Made by a program: the position numbers and the translations under genes. Positions 36,045 to 45,449 of a DNA stretch of 64,000 nt are shown piece by piece; position 1 is the first letter of the stretch; every line of letters begins with the position of its first letter. Below the pieces are notes generated by a model that was not told where the DNA came from, made no database searches, and worked only from the letters and a program-made list of their open reading frames with translations. Source of the stretch: Gammaproteobacteria bacterium (lineage in GTDB: Bacteria > Pseudomonadota > Gammaproteobacteria > Steroidobacterales > Steroidobacteraceae); the NCBI GenBank assembly GCA_021323735.1, contig JAJPKM010000048.1, forward strand, positions 62,001 through 126,000, read 5' to 3'.

Positions 36045-36740
36045 ATGAACATTGAATTTTCGTCGAATGAAGCTCGAGTGATCGGCTGCCTGATCGAGAA
36101 GGAAATCACCACACCCGATCAGTATCCCTTGTCGCTCAACGCCCTCACCAATGCCTGCAATCAGAAGACCAATCGCGATCCGGTGCTCGAGTTGAGCGAG
36201 GCCGAAGTCCAGCGGTCGGTCGACACGCTCATGAAGAAATACATGGTGAGCGACAAATCCGCCGGTTACGGCGGGCGCGTCACCAAGTACAAGCACCGCT
36301 TCTGCAATACCGAATTCGGCCCCCTGAAATTTTCCAAGCAGGAACTGGGCGTCATTTGCGTGATGTTGTTGCGCGGCCCGCAGACGCCGGGCGAGCTGCG
36401 CTCGCGCACCAACCGCCTGTGCGAGTTCACCGATGCCGAGCAGGTGGAAGCGACGTTGAAAGGTCTGATGACGCGCGAGGACGGCCCATTCATCGCACGT
36501 TTACCGCGTGCAGCCGGCGCGCGCGAATCGCGCTACGCGCACCTGTTTTCAGGATCCTTCGAATCGGCGCCGGAACCGAAGCCGGAGCCGGAGGCGGATG
36601 GCGCCCAGGACCGAACTCCCGCGGGCGCACCCACCCTGACCGAACGTGTGCGAGCGCTGGAAGAACTGGTAGAGCAACTGCGCCTCAAGATCGACGCGCT
36701 CGCGGTAGCAAAAACGCAGAGTCCCGACGCTGGGTCCTAG
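36045..36740 (+). CDS. yceH: YceH-family protein (DUF480)
   Basis: A 231-residue protein. The opening [20 protein letters not shown] and the next [12 protein letters not shown] are typical of DUF480/YceH, which forms tandem winged helices. The C-terminal tail is Pro/Glu-rich and ends in a coiled coil ([16 protein letters not shown]). ATG 36045 matches the family N terminus. Role unknown, possibly DNA binding. Its last bases overlap the convergent TPR gene by 4. Confidence 0.9.
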   Translation: MNIEFSSNEARVIGCLIEKEITTPDQYPLSLNALTNACNQKTNRDPVLELSEAEVQRSVDTLMKKYMVSDKSAGYGGRVTKYKHRFCNTEFGPLKFSKQELGVICVMLLRGPQTPGELRSRTNRLCEFTDAEQVEATLKGLMTREDGPFIARLPRAAGARESRYAHLFSGSFESAPEPKPEPEADGAQDRTPAGAPTLTERVRALEELVEQLRLKIDALAVAKTQSPDAGS

Positions 36741-37444
36741 TTGGCGGAAGCCGTCGTCTTGGCGATGCCCTCGCGCTCTTGCACCCATTTGTCGAAGGCG
36801 TCGATATCCGCGACACGCATGCCATTGGGCGCGGCCCGGTGGCTCTGCACCCACGCCTGCATGCCGACCATCAGTTGGTCGGCCATCGGCCGGGCATGGA
36901 AAAATAAATCCATGTATACCGCTTTCGCCTCGTCCAGATGATCGATTCCAAGGTAAGCCTCACCGCGATGCTGAGTCGCCTCCAAGAGATCCGGCTTCAA
37001 CGCCAGCGCATGGTTGTAGTCGTCGATGGATTCGCGGAAGGCGCCGAAGCGCAGATGCACATAGCCAATCTGATTCCACGCATCGTACATGTCGTTCTTG
37101 TTGCGCAGGACCTCGGTGAATTGATCCAGCGCCCTCGCATACGTATCTTCCAGCTTCGACACCGCCTTGGCTTTCTTGTCCGGGTCCGAGGCCTTTGCAA
37201 TCACATCCTCGAGCTCATGGGCCTTCAGCATGCTCTTGGTGCCGGCGGCGTAGGCTTTGGCGGCGGCTCTGTCGGGCTTGACCTCAATCGGTACGGACGG
37301 TATTTCCGATTGAGGAGCTCTGCCGCCACCGCCACCCGTGACCGACGGGATGCCGCCCGGACCTTGGGGGTAACCTTGCGCCATGGCCGGCGCCATCAGG
37401 TCGGCTAGGCATAAAGCCAAACAGAAAATTAAAATCCGGCGCAT
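36737..37444 (-). CDS. Secreted TPR-like protein
   Basis: A 235-residue protein with a signal peptide ([21 protein letters not shown]) followed by a Gly/Pro-rich linker and helical repeats ([60 protein letters not shown]) that look like TPRs. Probably periplasmic. It is divergent from the cyclophilin gene. Partner and role unknown. Confidence 0.75.
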   Translation of the reverse strand: MRRILIFCLALCLADLMAPAMAQGYPQGPGGIPSVTGGGGGRAPQSEIPSVPIEVKPDRAAAKAYAAGTKSMLKAHELEDVIAKASDPDKKAKAVSKLEDTYARALDQFTEVLRNKNDMYDAWNQIGYVHLRFGAFRESIDDYNHALALKPDLLEATQHRGEAYLGIDHLDEAKAVYMDLFFHARPMADQLMVGMQAWVQSHRAAPNGMRVADIDAFDKWVQEREGIAKTTASAN

Positions 37445-37501
37445 TTAGCCCCCTAGCCGGCCGTCGACCGGCCGCTGACCGATTTGTGCAATACTTCGAG
37501 C

Positions 37502-38398
37502 ATGAGTGCCAATTTTAAGTTTTTAATTCCCTGTGCGCTGGCTTTTTTGTCGAACGCCGCGCCGGCGGCCAAACCCTTGAGCATGCCCGAGGTCTTGGCC
37601 GCGTCGAGTCCCGCCGATTGGCGTCCGCTCGATCCGGAAAACACCCTGTATGTCGAGTTGCCGGGCGGGCGCGTGATCATCGAATTGGCACCGGCCTTTG
37701 CCCCCTTGCACGTGGTCAATATCAAGACCTTGGCACGTGCCGGCTACTTCGACGGGTTATCCGTCATCCGTGAACAAGACAACTACGTAGCGCAGTGGGG
37801 CGATCCGGACAATCGCCACCCTCTGCCCGCAGGGATCGGCAAGGTGGCGCCGGAATTCGACTCAGGCGAGCCCGCGCACATGGCTTTCACCCGCTTGCCG
37901 GACGGCGATGTCTATGCGCCGGAAGTCGGTTTTTCCAACGGTTTTCCGGTGGCGCGCTCCGCGAAGCTGCACAAGGTCTGGCTGGCGCACTGCTACGGCA
38001 TGGTCGGCGTCGGGCGCGATTTCGATGCCGAAAGCGGCAGCGGTGCGGAATTGTACGTGGTCATCGGCCATGCGCCGCGCCACCTGGATCGAAATGTCGC
38101 CCTGGTGGGACGTGTGCTGAAGGGCGTCGAACTGCTCTCCAGTCTGCCGCGCGGCAGCGCCGAGATGGGCTTCTACGCCAAGAACGAAAAGCCGCTGCCC
38201 ATCAAGTCGATTCGCGTGGCGGCCGACGTGCCCGTCGCGCAGCGATCCAACCTCGAGGTGATCCGCACCGACACCCCGACCTTCACCGCGCTGATCGAAT
38301 CGCGGCGCAATCGGCCCGAGGAGTTTTTCAAAGTCCCCGCCGGACGCATCGAGTTGTGCAATGTGCCCATCCCGGTGCGCGAACACGCCGCACACTAA
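37502..38398 (+). CDS. Periplasmic cyclophilin-type peptidyl-prolyl isomerase
   Basis: A 298-residue protein with a signal peptide ([16 protein letters not shown]) and a cyclophilin core: [40 protein letters not shown], then a diverged GMVGVGR region. It is longer than minimal cyclophilins (about 165 residues), with an insert and a C-terminal extension. The catalytic Arg and the QxxxGD-type motif are only partly conserved, so activity may differ. ATG 37502 is preferred over GTG 37484. Confidence 0.8.
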   Translation: MSANFKFLIPCALAFLSNAAPAAKPLSMPEVLAASSPADWRPLDPENTLYVELPGGRVIIELAPAFAPLHVVNIKTLARAGYFDGLSVIREQDNYVAQWGDPDNRHPLPAGIGKVAPEFDSGEPAHMAFTRLPDGDVYAPEVGFSNGFPVARSAKLHKVWLAHCYGMVGVGRDFDAESGSGAELYVVIGHAPRHLDRNVALVGRVLKGVELLSSLPRGSAEMGFYAKNEKPLPIKSIRVAADVPVAQRSNLEVIRTDTPTFTALIESRRNRPEEFFKVPAGRIELCNVPIPVREHAAH

Positions 38399-38424
38399 GC
38401 CCGATCACTGAGCACAAGGCGGCG

Positions 38425-38901
38425 TCAGACCGGCTCCTCGTCGTGCTGCGCGGCTTCGATACCGATGCGCAGCGTGGTAGTGGCGATGCGCACTTCGATG
38501 AGAAAGGCCGTCAATGCGCCGGCCAGCGCCAGCATCGACAGGATGAACATGATTGCGATGAACGCCGCAAGGTCCCAGTGTGCAAAGGCGTTGACGAACA
38601 GCATCACCACCACCAAGGCAATAAACAGCGCCGAGAGCGTGATCAGGGTAATTGCCGCATTGATGTAGCGGGCGCGCCGCGCCAACACACCCAGTGCCGC
38701 ATGTAGATCGCGGCGCCCATCGGGCCGGTAGTCCGGATGGCCCACCTCTTTCTCCATGATGCGTGCGCGATCCACGATCCTCGCGAGGCGGTTGGTCAAC
38801 ACGGTGAGCGTCACGCCGATCGCGGAAATCAGGAATATGGGTGTGAGCGCCACCTGGATCAGGTGCGCCACGTCGGTGGCTTGTACGGCCGCCCCGCTCA
38901 A
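38425..38901 (-). CDS. DUF2721-family membrane protein
   Basis: A 158-residue inner-membrane protein with three hydrophobic helices (IFLISAIGVTLTVLTNRLA, TLITLSALFIALVVVMLF, AIMFILSMLALAGALTAFLI). NRLARIVDRAR matches the DUF2721 pattern. Function unknown. It lies downstream of uppP on the same strand with an 85-bp gap. Confidence 0.85.
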   Translation of the reverse strand: MSGAAVQATDVAHLIQVALTPIFLISAIGVTLTVLTNRLARIVDRARIMEKEVGHPDYRPDGRRDLHAALGVLARRARYINAAITLITLSALFIALVVVMLFVNAFAHWDLAAFIAIMFILSMLALAGALTAFLIEVRIATTTLRIGIEAAQHDEEPV

Positions 38902-38986
38902 ACCGGTTCCTTCAGCGGCCTAGTGAAGTGATGCCATGCCGACATATACGTAAAACAGCTCCGCGGATAGGTTGAATACTCAGTTT

Positions 38987-39856
38987 CTAATATCCGTTGC
39001 GATACAGAACCATCACCGCAGCGGAGGCGACCAAACAGTAGATGCCGAATAAATACCAGCGGCCGCTCTCCAGCCAACGGCTCAGCCATTTCAACGCGAG
39101 AAGGCCGGCGAAATACGCAATCACCGCGCCGCACATAGTCAGAAGCGCAACCGAGCCGAGATCAGCCGCGCCGTTCTCATGAGCGGAGCGCATGAGCCGC
39201 AACACTTCACGGCCTACCACGGGCGGCGTGATGACTACCGCCAGCGCGAAGCTGAATGCTTCCGCTCGCGCCTTGGTAACTCCTAAGAACATTCCCGTGG
39301 AAATGGTGGCACCGGAACGCGACAACCCTCTGAACGGCAGGCACAGGCCTTGCACCATTCCGATGAGGCCGGCTTGGCGCAGGGTCATATCGTGGGTTGC
39401 TGCCTGACCTCGCGAGGACTTTCGTCTCTCGTAGAGGCCCGCGGCTAGAATGATGACGCCCGCCGCCGCCAGCGCCGGCGCGATGAATTCGAGATGACTG
39501 AACAGATCCTCGATCTCAGAATGCGGAACATTGCGCAACAAAGTCATTTCGATGATCTTGATGATGATCTCGCCGACCACGGCCGTGAGTACGGTCGCGA
39601 TGATCACCCTGACGGCAAACGCCTTGAACGCCGGACCGCTTCCGAGATAGATATCCAGCCACTGGCGCCAAAAGTACACGATGACCGCAAACATGGTGCC
39701 GGTATGCAGCATGACCAGCAGCAATGTCATCGGCGGCGAGGAAGGATCGAGGCCCAGAAGTTTCTCGGCGACGACCACATGGGCGGAACTAGATACCGGC
39801 AGCAGCTCGGCCAAGCCTTGAACGATCGCAAGAATGATGACGTTCACAAGTGACAT
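38987..39856 (-). CDS. uppP: Undecaprenyl-diphosphatase UppP
   Basis: A 289-residue BacA-type integral membrane phosphatase. The motif LAELLPVSSSAHVVVAEKLL and the second motif FRGLSRSGATIS hold the catalytic Glu, Ser, His and Arg. It recycles undecaprenyl pyrophosphate for cell wall synthesis and can give bacitracin resistance. About eight hydrophobic helices; length normal. Confidence 0.95.
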   Translation of the reverse strand: MSLVNVIILAIVQGLAELLPVSSSAHVVVAEKLLGLDPSSPPMTLLLVMLHTGTMFAVIVYFWRQWLDIYLGSGPAFKAFAVRVIIATVLTAVVGEIIIKIIEMTLLRNVPHSEIEDLFSHLEFIAPALAAAGVIILAAGLYERRKSSRGQAATHDMTLRQAGLIGMVQGLCLPFRGLSRSGATISTGMFLGVTKARAEAFSFALAVVITPPVVGREVLRLMRSAHENGAADLGSVALLTMCGAVIAYFAGLLALKWLSRWLESGRWYLFGIYCLVASAAVMVLYRNGY

Positions 39857-39884
39857 CGAGCCACCTTAAGTTGCCCGCAGAATG

Positions 39885-39920
39885 AAAAACGCCCCGGCCG
39901 CCGTAAAGCGGTCGGGGCGC
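39885..39920 (-). terminator. Rho-independent terminator
   Basis: On the minus strand a GC-rich stem (CGCCCCGACCGC / GCGGCCGGGGCG, loop TTTACG) is followed by TTTTT. It sits just after the stop of the small Lys/Ala-rich gene and is the clearest intrinsic terminator in the window. Confidence 0.88.
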
Positions 39921-39933
39921 CATACCAATAATA

Positions 39934-40134
39934 TTACTTGGTTGCCGGAGCGGCAGTGGTCGACTTCTTCGACTTCTTGGCGGTGCTGTGCTTCTTGGTC
40001 TTCGCCTTGGCGGCAGGCGCCGAGGTGGCGGAATCAGCGGTCGCGCCGGACTTCGGCGCATCGGCGGCCATGGAGGCGGCGGCGAGGCCAAAGGTCAGCA
40101 GTGCAGTGGTAATCAAGGTCGCGGACTTCTTCAT
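39934..40134 (-). CDS. Small secreted Lys/Ala-rich protein
   Basis: A 66-residue product: signal peptide (MKKSATLITTALLTFGLAAA, cleaved after SMA) then a low-complexity tail with KAKTKKHSTAKKSKKS. A strong terminator follows immediately, so it is a stand-alone transcript. Small basic periplasmic proteins of this type are common and uncharacterised. The clear signal peptide and terminator argue that it is real. Confidence 0.8.
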   Translation of the reverse strand: MKKSATLITTALLTFGLAAASMAADAPKSGATADSATSAPAAKAKTKKHSTAKKSKKSTTAAPATK

Positions 40135-40211
40135 GGGATCTCCAAACGGTGATTTAGGCTAGAGCGGAGCGAAGAATACGATGGATTGGCGCATTTCGGC
40201 CGAGATGAAGA

Positions 40212-40721
40212 TCATTTCACATTGAGTGAAGGGGCCGGTTGCAGCGGCCGATTCTTCGAGCGCACATGCCATACGAGGTAGGCAACCACGGCTCCGTTGG
40301 CGAGCAATATCAAGACTTTACCGATGGTCGGCCGCAAGATGATCTCCCAAGCCTCCAAGGGCATCAGCGACGCGGTAATGATGGTGGTCAACCATTCGGC
40401 CCAGCGCTTCTGCATCCACAAACCCACGCCCTCCACCGCAAAGACCCCGGCATAGGCCAGCGTGACGAGGCGCAGCGCATGGGCACGGGACACGCTCAGA
40501 CCGCTGAACCATTCCAACAACTGCGTGACGATGCGGTGTTCGAGTCCGTATGGGCGCGCCTGCGCCCAGGACAGCAGCTTGGCGGCGATGGAAGCGTCGC
40601 GCAGCCGCAATTCCCCATAGGCAACCGCCAGCAGCAGCAGCACCTTGATGAGCTTGTAAAGGGCGATGGTGCGCAGTATCCCAAAGCGCGGCTTTAGCGC
40701 CGTCTCGTCGGTGTCTGTCAC
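40212..40721 (-). CDS. DUF2127-family membrane protein
   Basis: A 169-residue membrane protein with LYKLIKVLLLLAVAYGE at the start and EGVGLWMQKRWAEWLTTIIT, both typical of DUF2127, and three to four hydrophobic helices. It is the last gene of a run of four on the minus strand (permease, ATPase, 126-aa protein, this gene) with gaps of 5 to 9 bp. Function unknown. Confidence 0.85.
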   Translation of the reverse strand: MTDTDETALKPRFGILRTIALYKLIKVLLLLAVAYGELRLRDASIAAKLLSWAQARPYGLEHRIVTQLLEWFSGLSVSRAHALRLVTLAYAGVFAVEGVGLWMQKRWAEWLTTIITASLMPLEAWEIILRPTIGKVLILLANGAVVAYLVWHVRSKNRPLQPAPSLNVK

Positions 40722-40726
40722 GGGAT

Positions 40727-41107
40727 CTAAGCCTGACCTGCCGGCGGCTGGAATTCCAGCGTGGCATCCAACAGCGCGGGAATGTCGAATACGGCGCGCT
40801 CATTGTCGATCATCAGGGGAGCAACGCCGGCGGCTGCCACCAGCGCCGCCGGAACCTGAATGCGATCGCGCTCGCGGGTGACGGTCCAGGTTTCGAGACG
40901 CTTGTCCTGAAAGGCGAGGTTGAGCGCACCCCAGCGCAGCAGCGCCGCGCGCGCCAGCGGCGTATCGCCGCCCCAGTGCCGCTGTGCCAACGCCATCGCC
41001 GTACCGGCGGCAATTTCGCCATGCGGCAGTTTCATCAGATCCTGGATGTATTTCACCATTTCATCCGGCGGAACATGCAGGGTCAGGTAGGGCGCCGTCT
41101 CGGTCAT
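40727..41107 (-). CDS. Hypothetical protein, 126 aa
   Basis: A soluble protein starting MTETAPYLTLHVPPDEMVKY, with central LARAALLRWGALNLAFQDKR. No motif I recognise. It is tightly packed between the ABC ATPase gene and the DUF2127 gene (gaps of 9 and 5 bp), so it is part of the same operon and may assist the transporter or be unrelated to it. Confidence 0.7.
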   Translation of the reverse strand: MTETAPYLTLHVPPDEMVKYIQDLMKLPHGEIAAGTAMALAQRHWGGDTPLARAALLRWGALNLAFQDKRLETWTVTRERDRIQVPAALVAAAGVAPLMIDNERAVFDIPALLDATLEFQPPAGQA

Positions 41108-41116
41108 TGCCGCAGT

Positions 41117-42418
41117 TTAAGTCGGATTCTCCAGACTGAACATGGCATTCTCGTCATCATAGGCGAAGGCCTCGGCATATCGACCCCAGCTCACCACCGC
41201 CCGCAGGCTCTGTTCCGCAGCCTCCTCCGACATGAAATCCTCCAATTCGTCGATAAAGCGGCTCTTGCGGGCGGAGTGCGAGGCCCGCTCGTCCAGAACC
41301 CGGCGGACATGGGCTGCCAGCGGCACATAGGTGAGCAAGTGGCGTAGGAAAATGCGCTTGCGCTCGTCGAGTGCCGCATGGGCAAAGGCCAATCCATCCT
41401 CGGTCAGCTTCAGATCTCCCCCCTCTACTTCCGCGAAACGCAGCATTTGCAGGGTTTCCGCGACCGGGAACAGCTCATCGATTTCCATGGTCAGATCGGA
41501 GGCGATTTCCGGCAGGTCAGCCTTGCCGTTGAATGGCGGCGCGGCCACCGCCTCCATGAGGCCGGCGAGCAAGTTGGAGGACACATGGGGCAACGCACTA
41601 CCTATCCCTAAACCCGGAAAGTTCTCCTTGCGCCCTGCCGTTCCGGCGGCTGGGCGCACGGTCATTTCGACATAAATGCGCTCCACCAGCTCGCGAAAGC
41701 TCGGATCCAGGCGGTTGCGTGGCTGCGGCAAGTTCACCTTTATTTCACTTAAGATCCGGCCCGGATTGCTGCCGAATACCAGTACCCGGTCGCACATCAA
41801 CACCGCCTCTTCGATGTTGTGCGTCACCAAAATGACGCCCTTGATGGGCATTCGACCCTCAGACCACAGGTCGAGAAAGTCGGTGCGAAGCGTTTCCGCG
41901 GTGAGCACGTCCAAAGCGGAAAAGGGCTCATCCATCAGCAATATGTTCGGATGCACCACCAGCGCGCGGGCGAAGCCGACGCGCTGACGCATGCCGCCGG
42001 ATAACTCGCGCGGGTAGGCGGACTCGAAGCCGTCCAAGCCGATGAGGTCGATGGCGGCCAGCGATCGCGTACGAATTTCCGGCCGCGACATTCTCTGCGC
42101 TTCAAGTCCCAGCGCGACATTCTCGAACACCGTGAGCCAGGGGAACAGCGCGAAACTCTGAAACACCATGGCGATACCCGGTGCGGGGCCCAGGATGGGC
42201 TTCCCCATGTAGCGCAAGTTTCCGGCGCTGGGCTCGGACAGGCCGGCGATGAGACGCAGCAACGTGGATTTGCCCGAACCGGATCTGCCCAACAAACCGA
42301 CGATTTGCCCTTCGCGCAGCTCCAGGTTCATGCCCTCGAGCACCAGGAGTTCCGCACCGTCCGGTTTGGGAAATGCCTTACGAACGTCGGTGCACTGCAG
42401 CAGCGGAGAGTTGTTCAT
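41117..42418 (-). CDS. ABC transporter ATP-binding protein with AAA-associated C-terminal domain
   Basis: A 433-residue protein. Residues 1 to about 255 form a nitrate/sulfonate/taurine-type ATPase with Walker A GRSGSGKSTLLRLIAG, signature LSGGMRQRVGFARAL and Walker B ILLMDEPFSAL. Residues from about 280 to 430 match the AAA-associated C-terminal domain (winged-helix-like, DELFPVAETLQMLRFAEVEG). It energises the double permease encoded 9 bp upstream. Substrate unknown; no binding protein gene is adjacent. Confidence 0.9.
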   Translation of the reverse strand: MNNSPLLQCTDVRKAFPKPDGAELLVLEGMNLELREGQIVGLLGRSGSGKSTLLRLIAGLSEPSAGNLRYMGKPILGPAPGIAMVFQSFALFPWLTVFENVALGLEAQRMSRPEIRTRSLAAIDLIGLDGFESAYPRELSGGMRQRVGFARALVVHPNILLMDEPFSALDVLTAETLRTDFLDLWSEGRMPIKGVILVTHNIEEAVLMCDRVLVFGSNPGRILSEIKVNLPQPRNRLDPSFRELVERIYVEMTVRPAAGTAGRKENFPGLGIGSALPHVSSNLLAGLMEAVAAPPFNGKADLPEIASDLTMEIDELFPVAETLQMLRFAEVEGGDLKLTEDGLAFAHAALDERKRIFLRHLLTYVPLAAHVRRVLDERASHSARKSRFIDELEDFMSEEAAEQSLRAVVSWGRYAEAFAYDDENAMFSLENPT

Positions 42419-42427
42419 CGCAAAATC

Positions 42428-44146
42428 CTAAGTAAGTCGATACTTGCGCTCGGCGTAGAAATACAGCGGGCGCCAGAACAGCCGATTGATGATCACCACG
42501 AACAAGCTCATCGTGCCGATCCCCAGTACGATGCGGTGGAAATCGCCTGCCGTGGTTGCCTCTGCGATGTAGCTGCCCAATCCCCGTGCCTGCACCTGGG
42601 TATCTCCCCAGGTGGCAAGCTCGGCGACGATGGCCGCGTTCCAAGATCCGCCCGATGCCGTGATGGCACCCGTCACATAGAACGGCAGTATTGCCGGCAA
42701 TGCGACCTTGCGCCACCACAGCCAGCCGGTGACGCGAAAATTAGCCGCCACGTACCGCATCTCCGCCGGAATGGCGGAGGCGCCGGCGATGACATTGAAT
42801 AGAATGTACCACTGCGTGCCCAAGATCATGAGCGGGCTCAGGTAAACATCGGGATTCAGCTTCCACCGCACGATGGCGAACACCGCGATGGGGAACAGCA
42901 GATTGGCCGGGAACGCCGCCATGAACTGCGCCACCGGCTGAACGATCTGTGCGGCCCGGGGGCGCATGCCCACCCAGACACCGATCGGCACCCATACCGC
43001 GCTGGCGAGCGCGATCAAGACGAAGACGCGCAGCATGGTGAGCGTCGCCAGGCCGCACACCTGCAGCGCCTCTTTCAACGGCGTGTTTTGAATGAGCACG
43101 ACCACGATATGCCACAGGCCCGCCACGACGGCGGCGACGATGAGCAGAACCCATAGCAGATCGGAGGAGCGTTTCGGCCGTTCCACAAGGGGTTTCAACG
43201 GCTCGTCGCGGCGTTTCACCGCGCGGCTGGTCAACATGACGGCTGCATGAAACGCGACGGTCGCCGCATGGATGAGCCGCGAACGGCGCATCATGGTCAG
43301 TGCCCAGGAGTCCGGCACGCGCACGCCGGGCTCTTGCTCCACGCGAAAGCGGTCCACCCACGCCACCAGGGGCCGGAACAGCAGCTGGTCGTAAAGAAGA
43401 ATTACGATCATCATGGTCGCGATCGCCCAACCGATGGCCACGAGATTCTTCTGTTCTATGGCGAGCGCGATATACGAACCCACCCCCGGCAGCGCCACGG
43501 TGGTGTGCCCGACGCTGATGGACTCGGAGGCCACCACGAAGAACCAGCCGCCGGACATGGACATCATCATGTTCCAGATGAGCGCGGGCATGCCGAAGGG
43601 AACCTCGAGCTGCCAGAAACGCATCCACGGGGACAGCCGGAATGATTCCGCTGCCTCGATAAGCTCGGTGGGGATGGTCCGCAAGGATTGATAAAAGCTG
43701 AATGCCATGTTCCAGGCCTGGCTGGTGAATATGGCGAAAATGGCGGCGAACTCGGCGCCCAGAACCCGTCCGGGTGCAAGCGACATGAAGAATACGACGG
43801 TGATGGAAATGAAGCCCAGAATGGGTACCGATTGCAGGATATCGAGAATGGGTACGAGCAGCCTGCCGGCCCGCTCGCTCTTGGCAGCCCATGTCGCATA
43901 CGTCAGCGTGAACAGCAGCGACAGTCCCAGTGCCGCAAACATCCGGAACGTGGTGCGCGCGGCGTATTCCGGCAAATGCGCAGGATCGAGCGACATGGGC
44001 ATCGTCTGAAGCGCGGTGAGCGGCGCAAACAGGCCGCGCGAGGTCTCCCCCAGGAACACCACCAAACCGATGACCACGATGAATGCCAGCACATCCCAGC
44101 GCGAGGCAATGTCGCTCAGAAAGACGAAGGGCTGGAAGCGTTTCAT
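42428..44146 (-). CDS. ABC transporter double permease
   Basis: A 572-residue protein made of two binding-protein-dependent permease domains in tandem. The first EAA-type loop is ELIEAAESFRLSPWMRFWQL and the second ANFRVTGWLWWRKVALPAIL. Each half has about six hydrophobic helices, so one polypeptide could form the whole membrane channel. It belongs to the nitrate/sulfonate-type group. No periplasmic binding protein lies in the operon. Divergent from the Fsr-like exporter gene (91-bp gap). Confidence 0.9.
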   Translation of the reverse strand: MKRFQPFVFLSDIASRWDVLAFIVVIGLVVFLGETSRGLFAPLTALQTMPMSLDPAHLPEYAARTTFRMFAALGLSLLFTLTYATWAAKSERAGRLLVPILDILQSVPILGFISITVVFFMSLAPGRVLGAEFAAIFAIFTSQAWNMAFSFYQSLRTIPTELIEAAESFRLSPWMRFWQLEVPFGMPALIWNMMMSMSGGWFFVVASESISVGHTTVALPGVGSYIALAIEQKNLVAIGWAIATMMIVILLYDQLLFRPLVAWVDRFRVEQEPGVRVPDSWALTMMRRSRLIHAATVAFHAAVMLTSRAVKRRDEPLKPLVERPKRSSDLLWVLLIVAAVVAGLWHIVVVLIQNTPLKEALQVCGLATLTMLRVFVLIALASAVWVPIGVWVGMRPRAAQIVQPVAQFMAAFPANLLFPIAVFAIVRWKLNPDVYLSPLMILGTQWYILFNVIAGASAIPAEMRYVAANFRVTGWLWWRKVALPAILPFYVTGAITASGGSWNAAIVAELATWGDTQVQARGLGSYIAEATTAGDFHRIVLGIGTMSLFVVIINRLFWRPLYFYAERKYRLT

Positions 44147-44237
44147 CGGTGCATTCTCTCAGGACAGACAACGAAGTTACTAGTAGGGTATGCAGTTGGT
44201 GGCGCGCTCATCGGCGCAACTTGGAAGAGTTCACGGC

Positions 44238-45449
44238 ATGGCAAAAAGTTTTGCAGCGGATTCGCCGGCAATCGTCCCGGTGGTACAAACACGCTTCAAT
44301 CTGCTGGGAGCACTGAGCTTCTCACATTTCCTCAACGACATGATGCAGTCGTTGATCGTCTCGATATACCCGCTGCTCAAGGGTGAGTTCCACTTGAGTT
44401 TCGTGCAGATCGGCGCGATCACGCTGACCTATCAGGCTTGCGCCTCCCTGTTGCAGCCGCTCATCGGCGTCTACACCGACAAGCACCCGAAGCCCTATTC
44501 CTTGAGCGTCGGCATGTGCTTCACGCTGATCGGCATGGTGACCCTGGCTTGGGCGCCGAACTACACCAGCGTTCTGGCGGCCGCGGCTTTGATCGGGGCA
44601 GGGTCCGCGATTTTTCATCCCGAATCCTCCCGCATCGCCCGGCTAGCATCCGGCGGCCGGCATGGTCTGGCGCAATCCATCTTTCAAGTGGGCGGAAATG
44701 CCGGAAGCGCCACGGGGCCGCTGCTGGCGGCCTGGGTCATCCTGCCCCACGGACAGGCGAGCCTGGCCTGGTTCGCGATCGCCGCGGTGCTGGCCATCGC
44801 GGTATTGGCGCGCGTCGGCGCCTGGTACAAAACCCACCATATCGACCGGCCGAAGGCGCTCCATCCGGTCACGCCGAGCCCGGTCTCGCCGGCGCGCGTG
44901 CGCTGGTCGATCATCGTGCTGGTGCTGTTGATCTTCTCCAAGTACTTCTACGTGGCCAGCATTACCAGCTATTTCAGCTTCTACCTGATCGAGAAGTTTC
45001 ATGTCTCGGTCCGCTCCGCGCAGGTCCATCTGTTCGTCTTCCTGCTCGCCATGGCGCTGGGCACCCTGTTCGGAGGGCCGTTGGGCGATCGCATCGGCCG
45101 CAAGCGGGTGATCTGGGTGTCGATCTTGGGGATCGCCCCCTTCACGCTCTTGCTGCCTCACGTCGATTTGATGTGGGTGGGCATTCTGACTTTCGTCATC
45201 GGCTTGATACTGTCCTCGGCGTTCTCGGCGATCGTGGTGTTTGCGCAGGAGCTGATGCCCGGCAACGTAGGTGCGGTATCGGGACTGTTTTTCGGATTTG
45301 CCTTTGGGATCGGCGGCATCGGAGCCGCAGTGCTGGGCGGTCTCGCCGACACCCGAGGGATCGAGTTCGTGTACCGAATCTGTGCCTATCTGCCGTTGCT
45401 CGGCATGGTGGCCGCATTTTTGCCCAATATCGAACACAGGAAATCTTGA
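44238..45449 (+). CDS. MFS exporter, fosmidomycin resistance (Fsr) type
   Basis: A 403-residue major facilitator protein with about 12 helices. ALSFSHFLNDMMQSLIVSIY and PLLKGEFHLSFVQIG are characteristic of Fsr-like members, and the loop motif DRIGRKRVIWVS joins the halves. It probably exports a small drug-like or metabolic compound. ATG 44238 fits the family start. Its stop overlaps the start of a DedA-rhodanese gene (TTGA). Confidence 0.9.
   Translation: MAKSFAADSPAIVPVVQTRFNLLGALSFSHFLNDMMQSLIVSIYPLLKGEFHLSFVQIGAITLTYQACASLLQPLIGVYTDKHPKPYSLSVGMCFTLIGMVTLAWAPNYTSVLAAAALIGAGSAIFHPESSRIARLASGGRHGLAQSIFQVGGNAGSATGPLLAAWVILPHGQASLAWFAIAAVLAIAVLARVGAWYKTHHIDRPKALHPVTPSPVSPARVRWSIIVLVLLIFSKYFYVASITSYFSFYLIEKFHVSVRSAQVHLFVFLLAMALGTLFGGPLGDRIGRKRVIWVSILGIAPFTLLLPHVDLMWVGILTFVIGLILSSAFSAIVVFAQELMPGNVGAVSGLFFGFAFGIGGIGAAVLGGLADTRGIEFVYRICAYLPLLGMVAAFLPNIEHRKS

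Noticed and set aside
44438-45445. Upstream extension of the DedA-rhodanese frame through the exporter gene
   Set aside because: The extra residues are an out-of-frame reading of the Fsr-like gene; the TTG overlapping its stop gives the family start.
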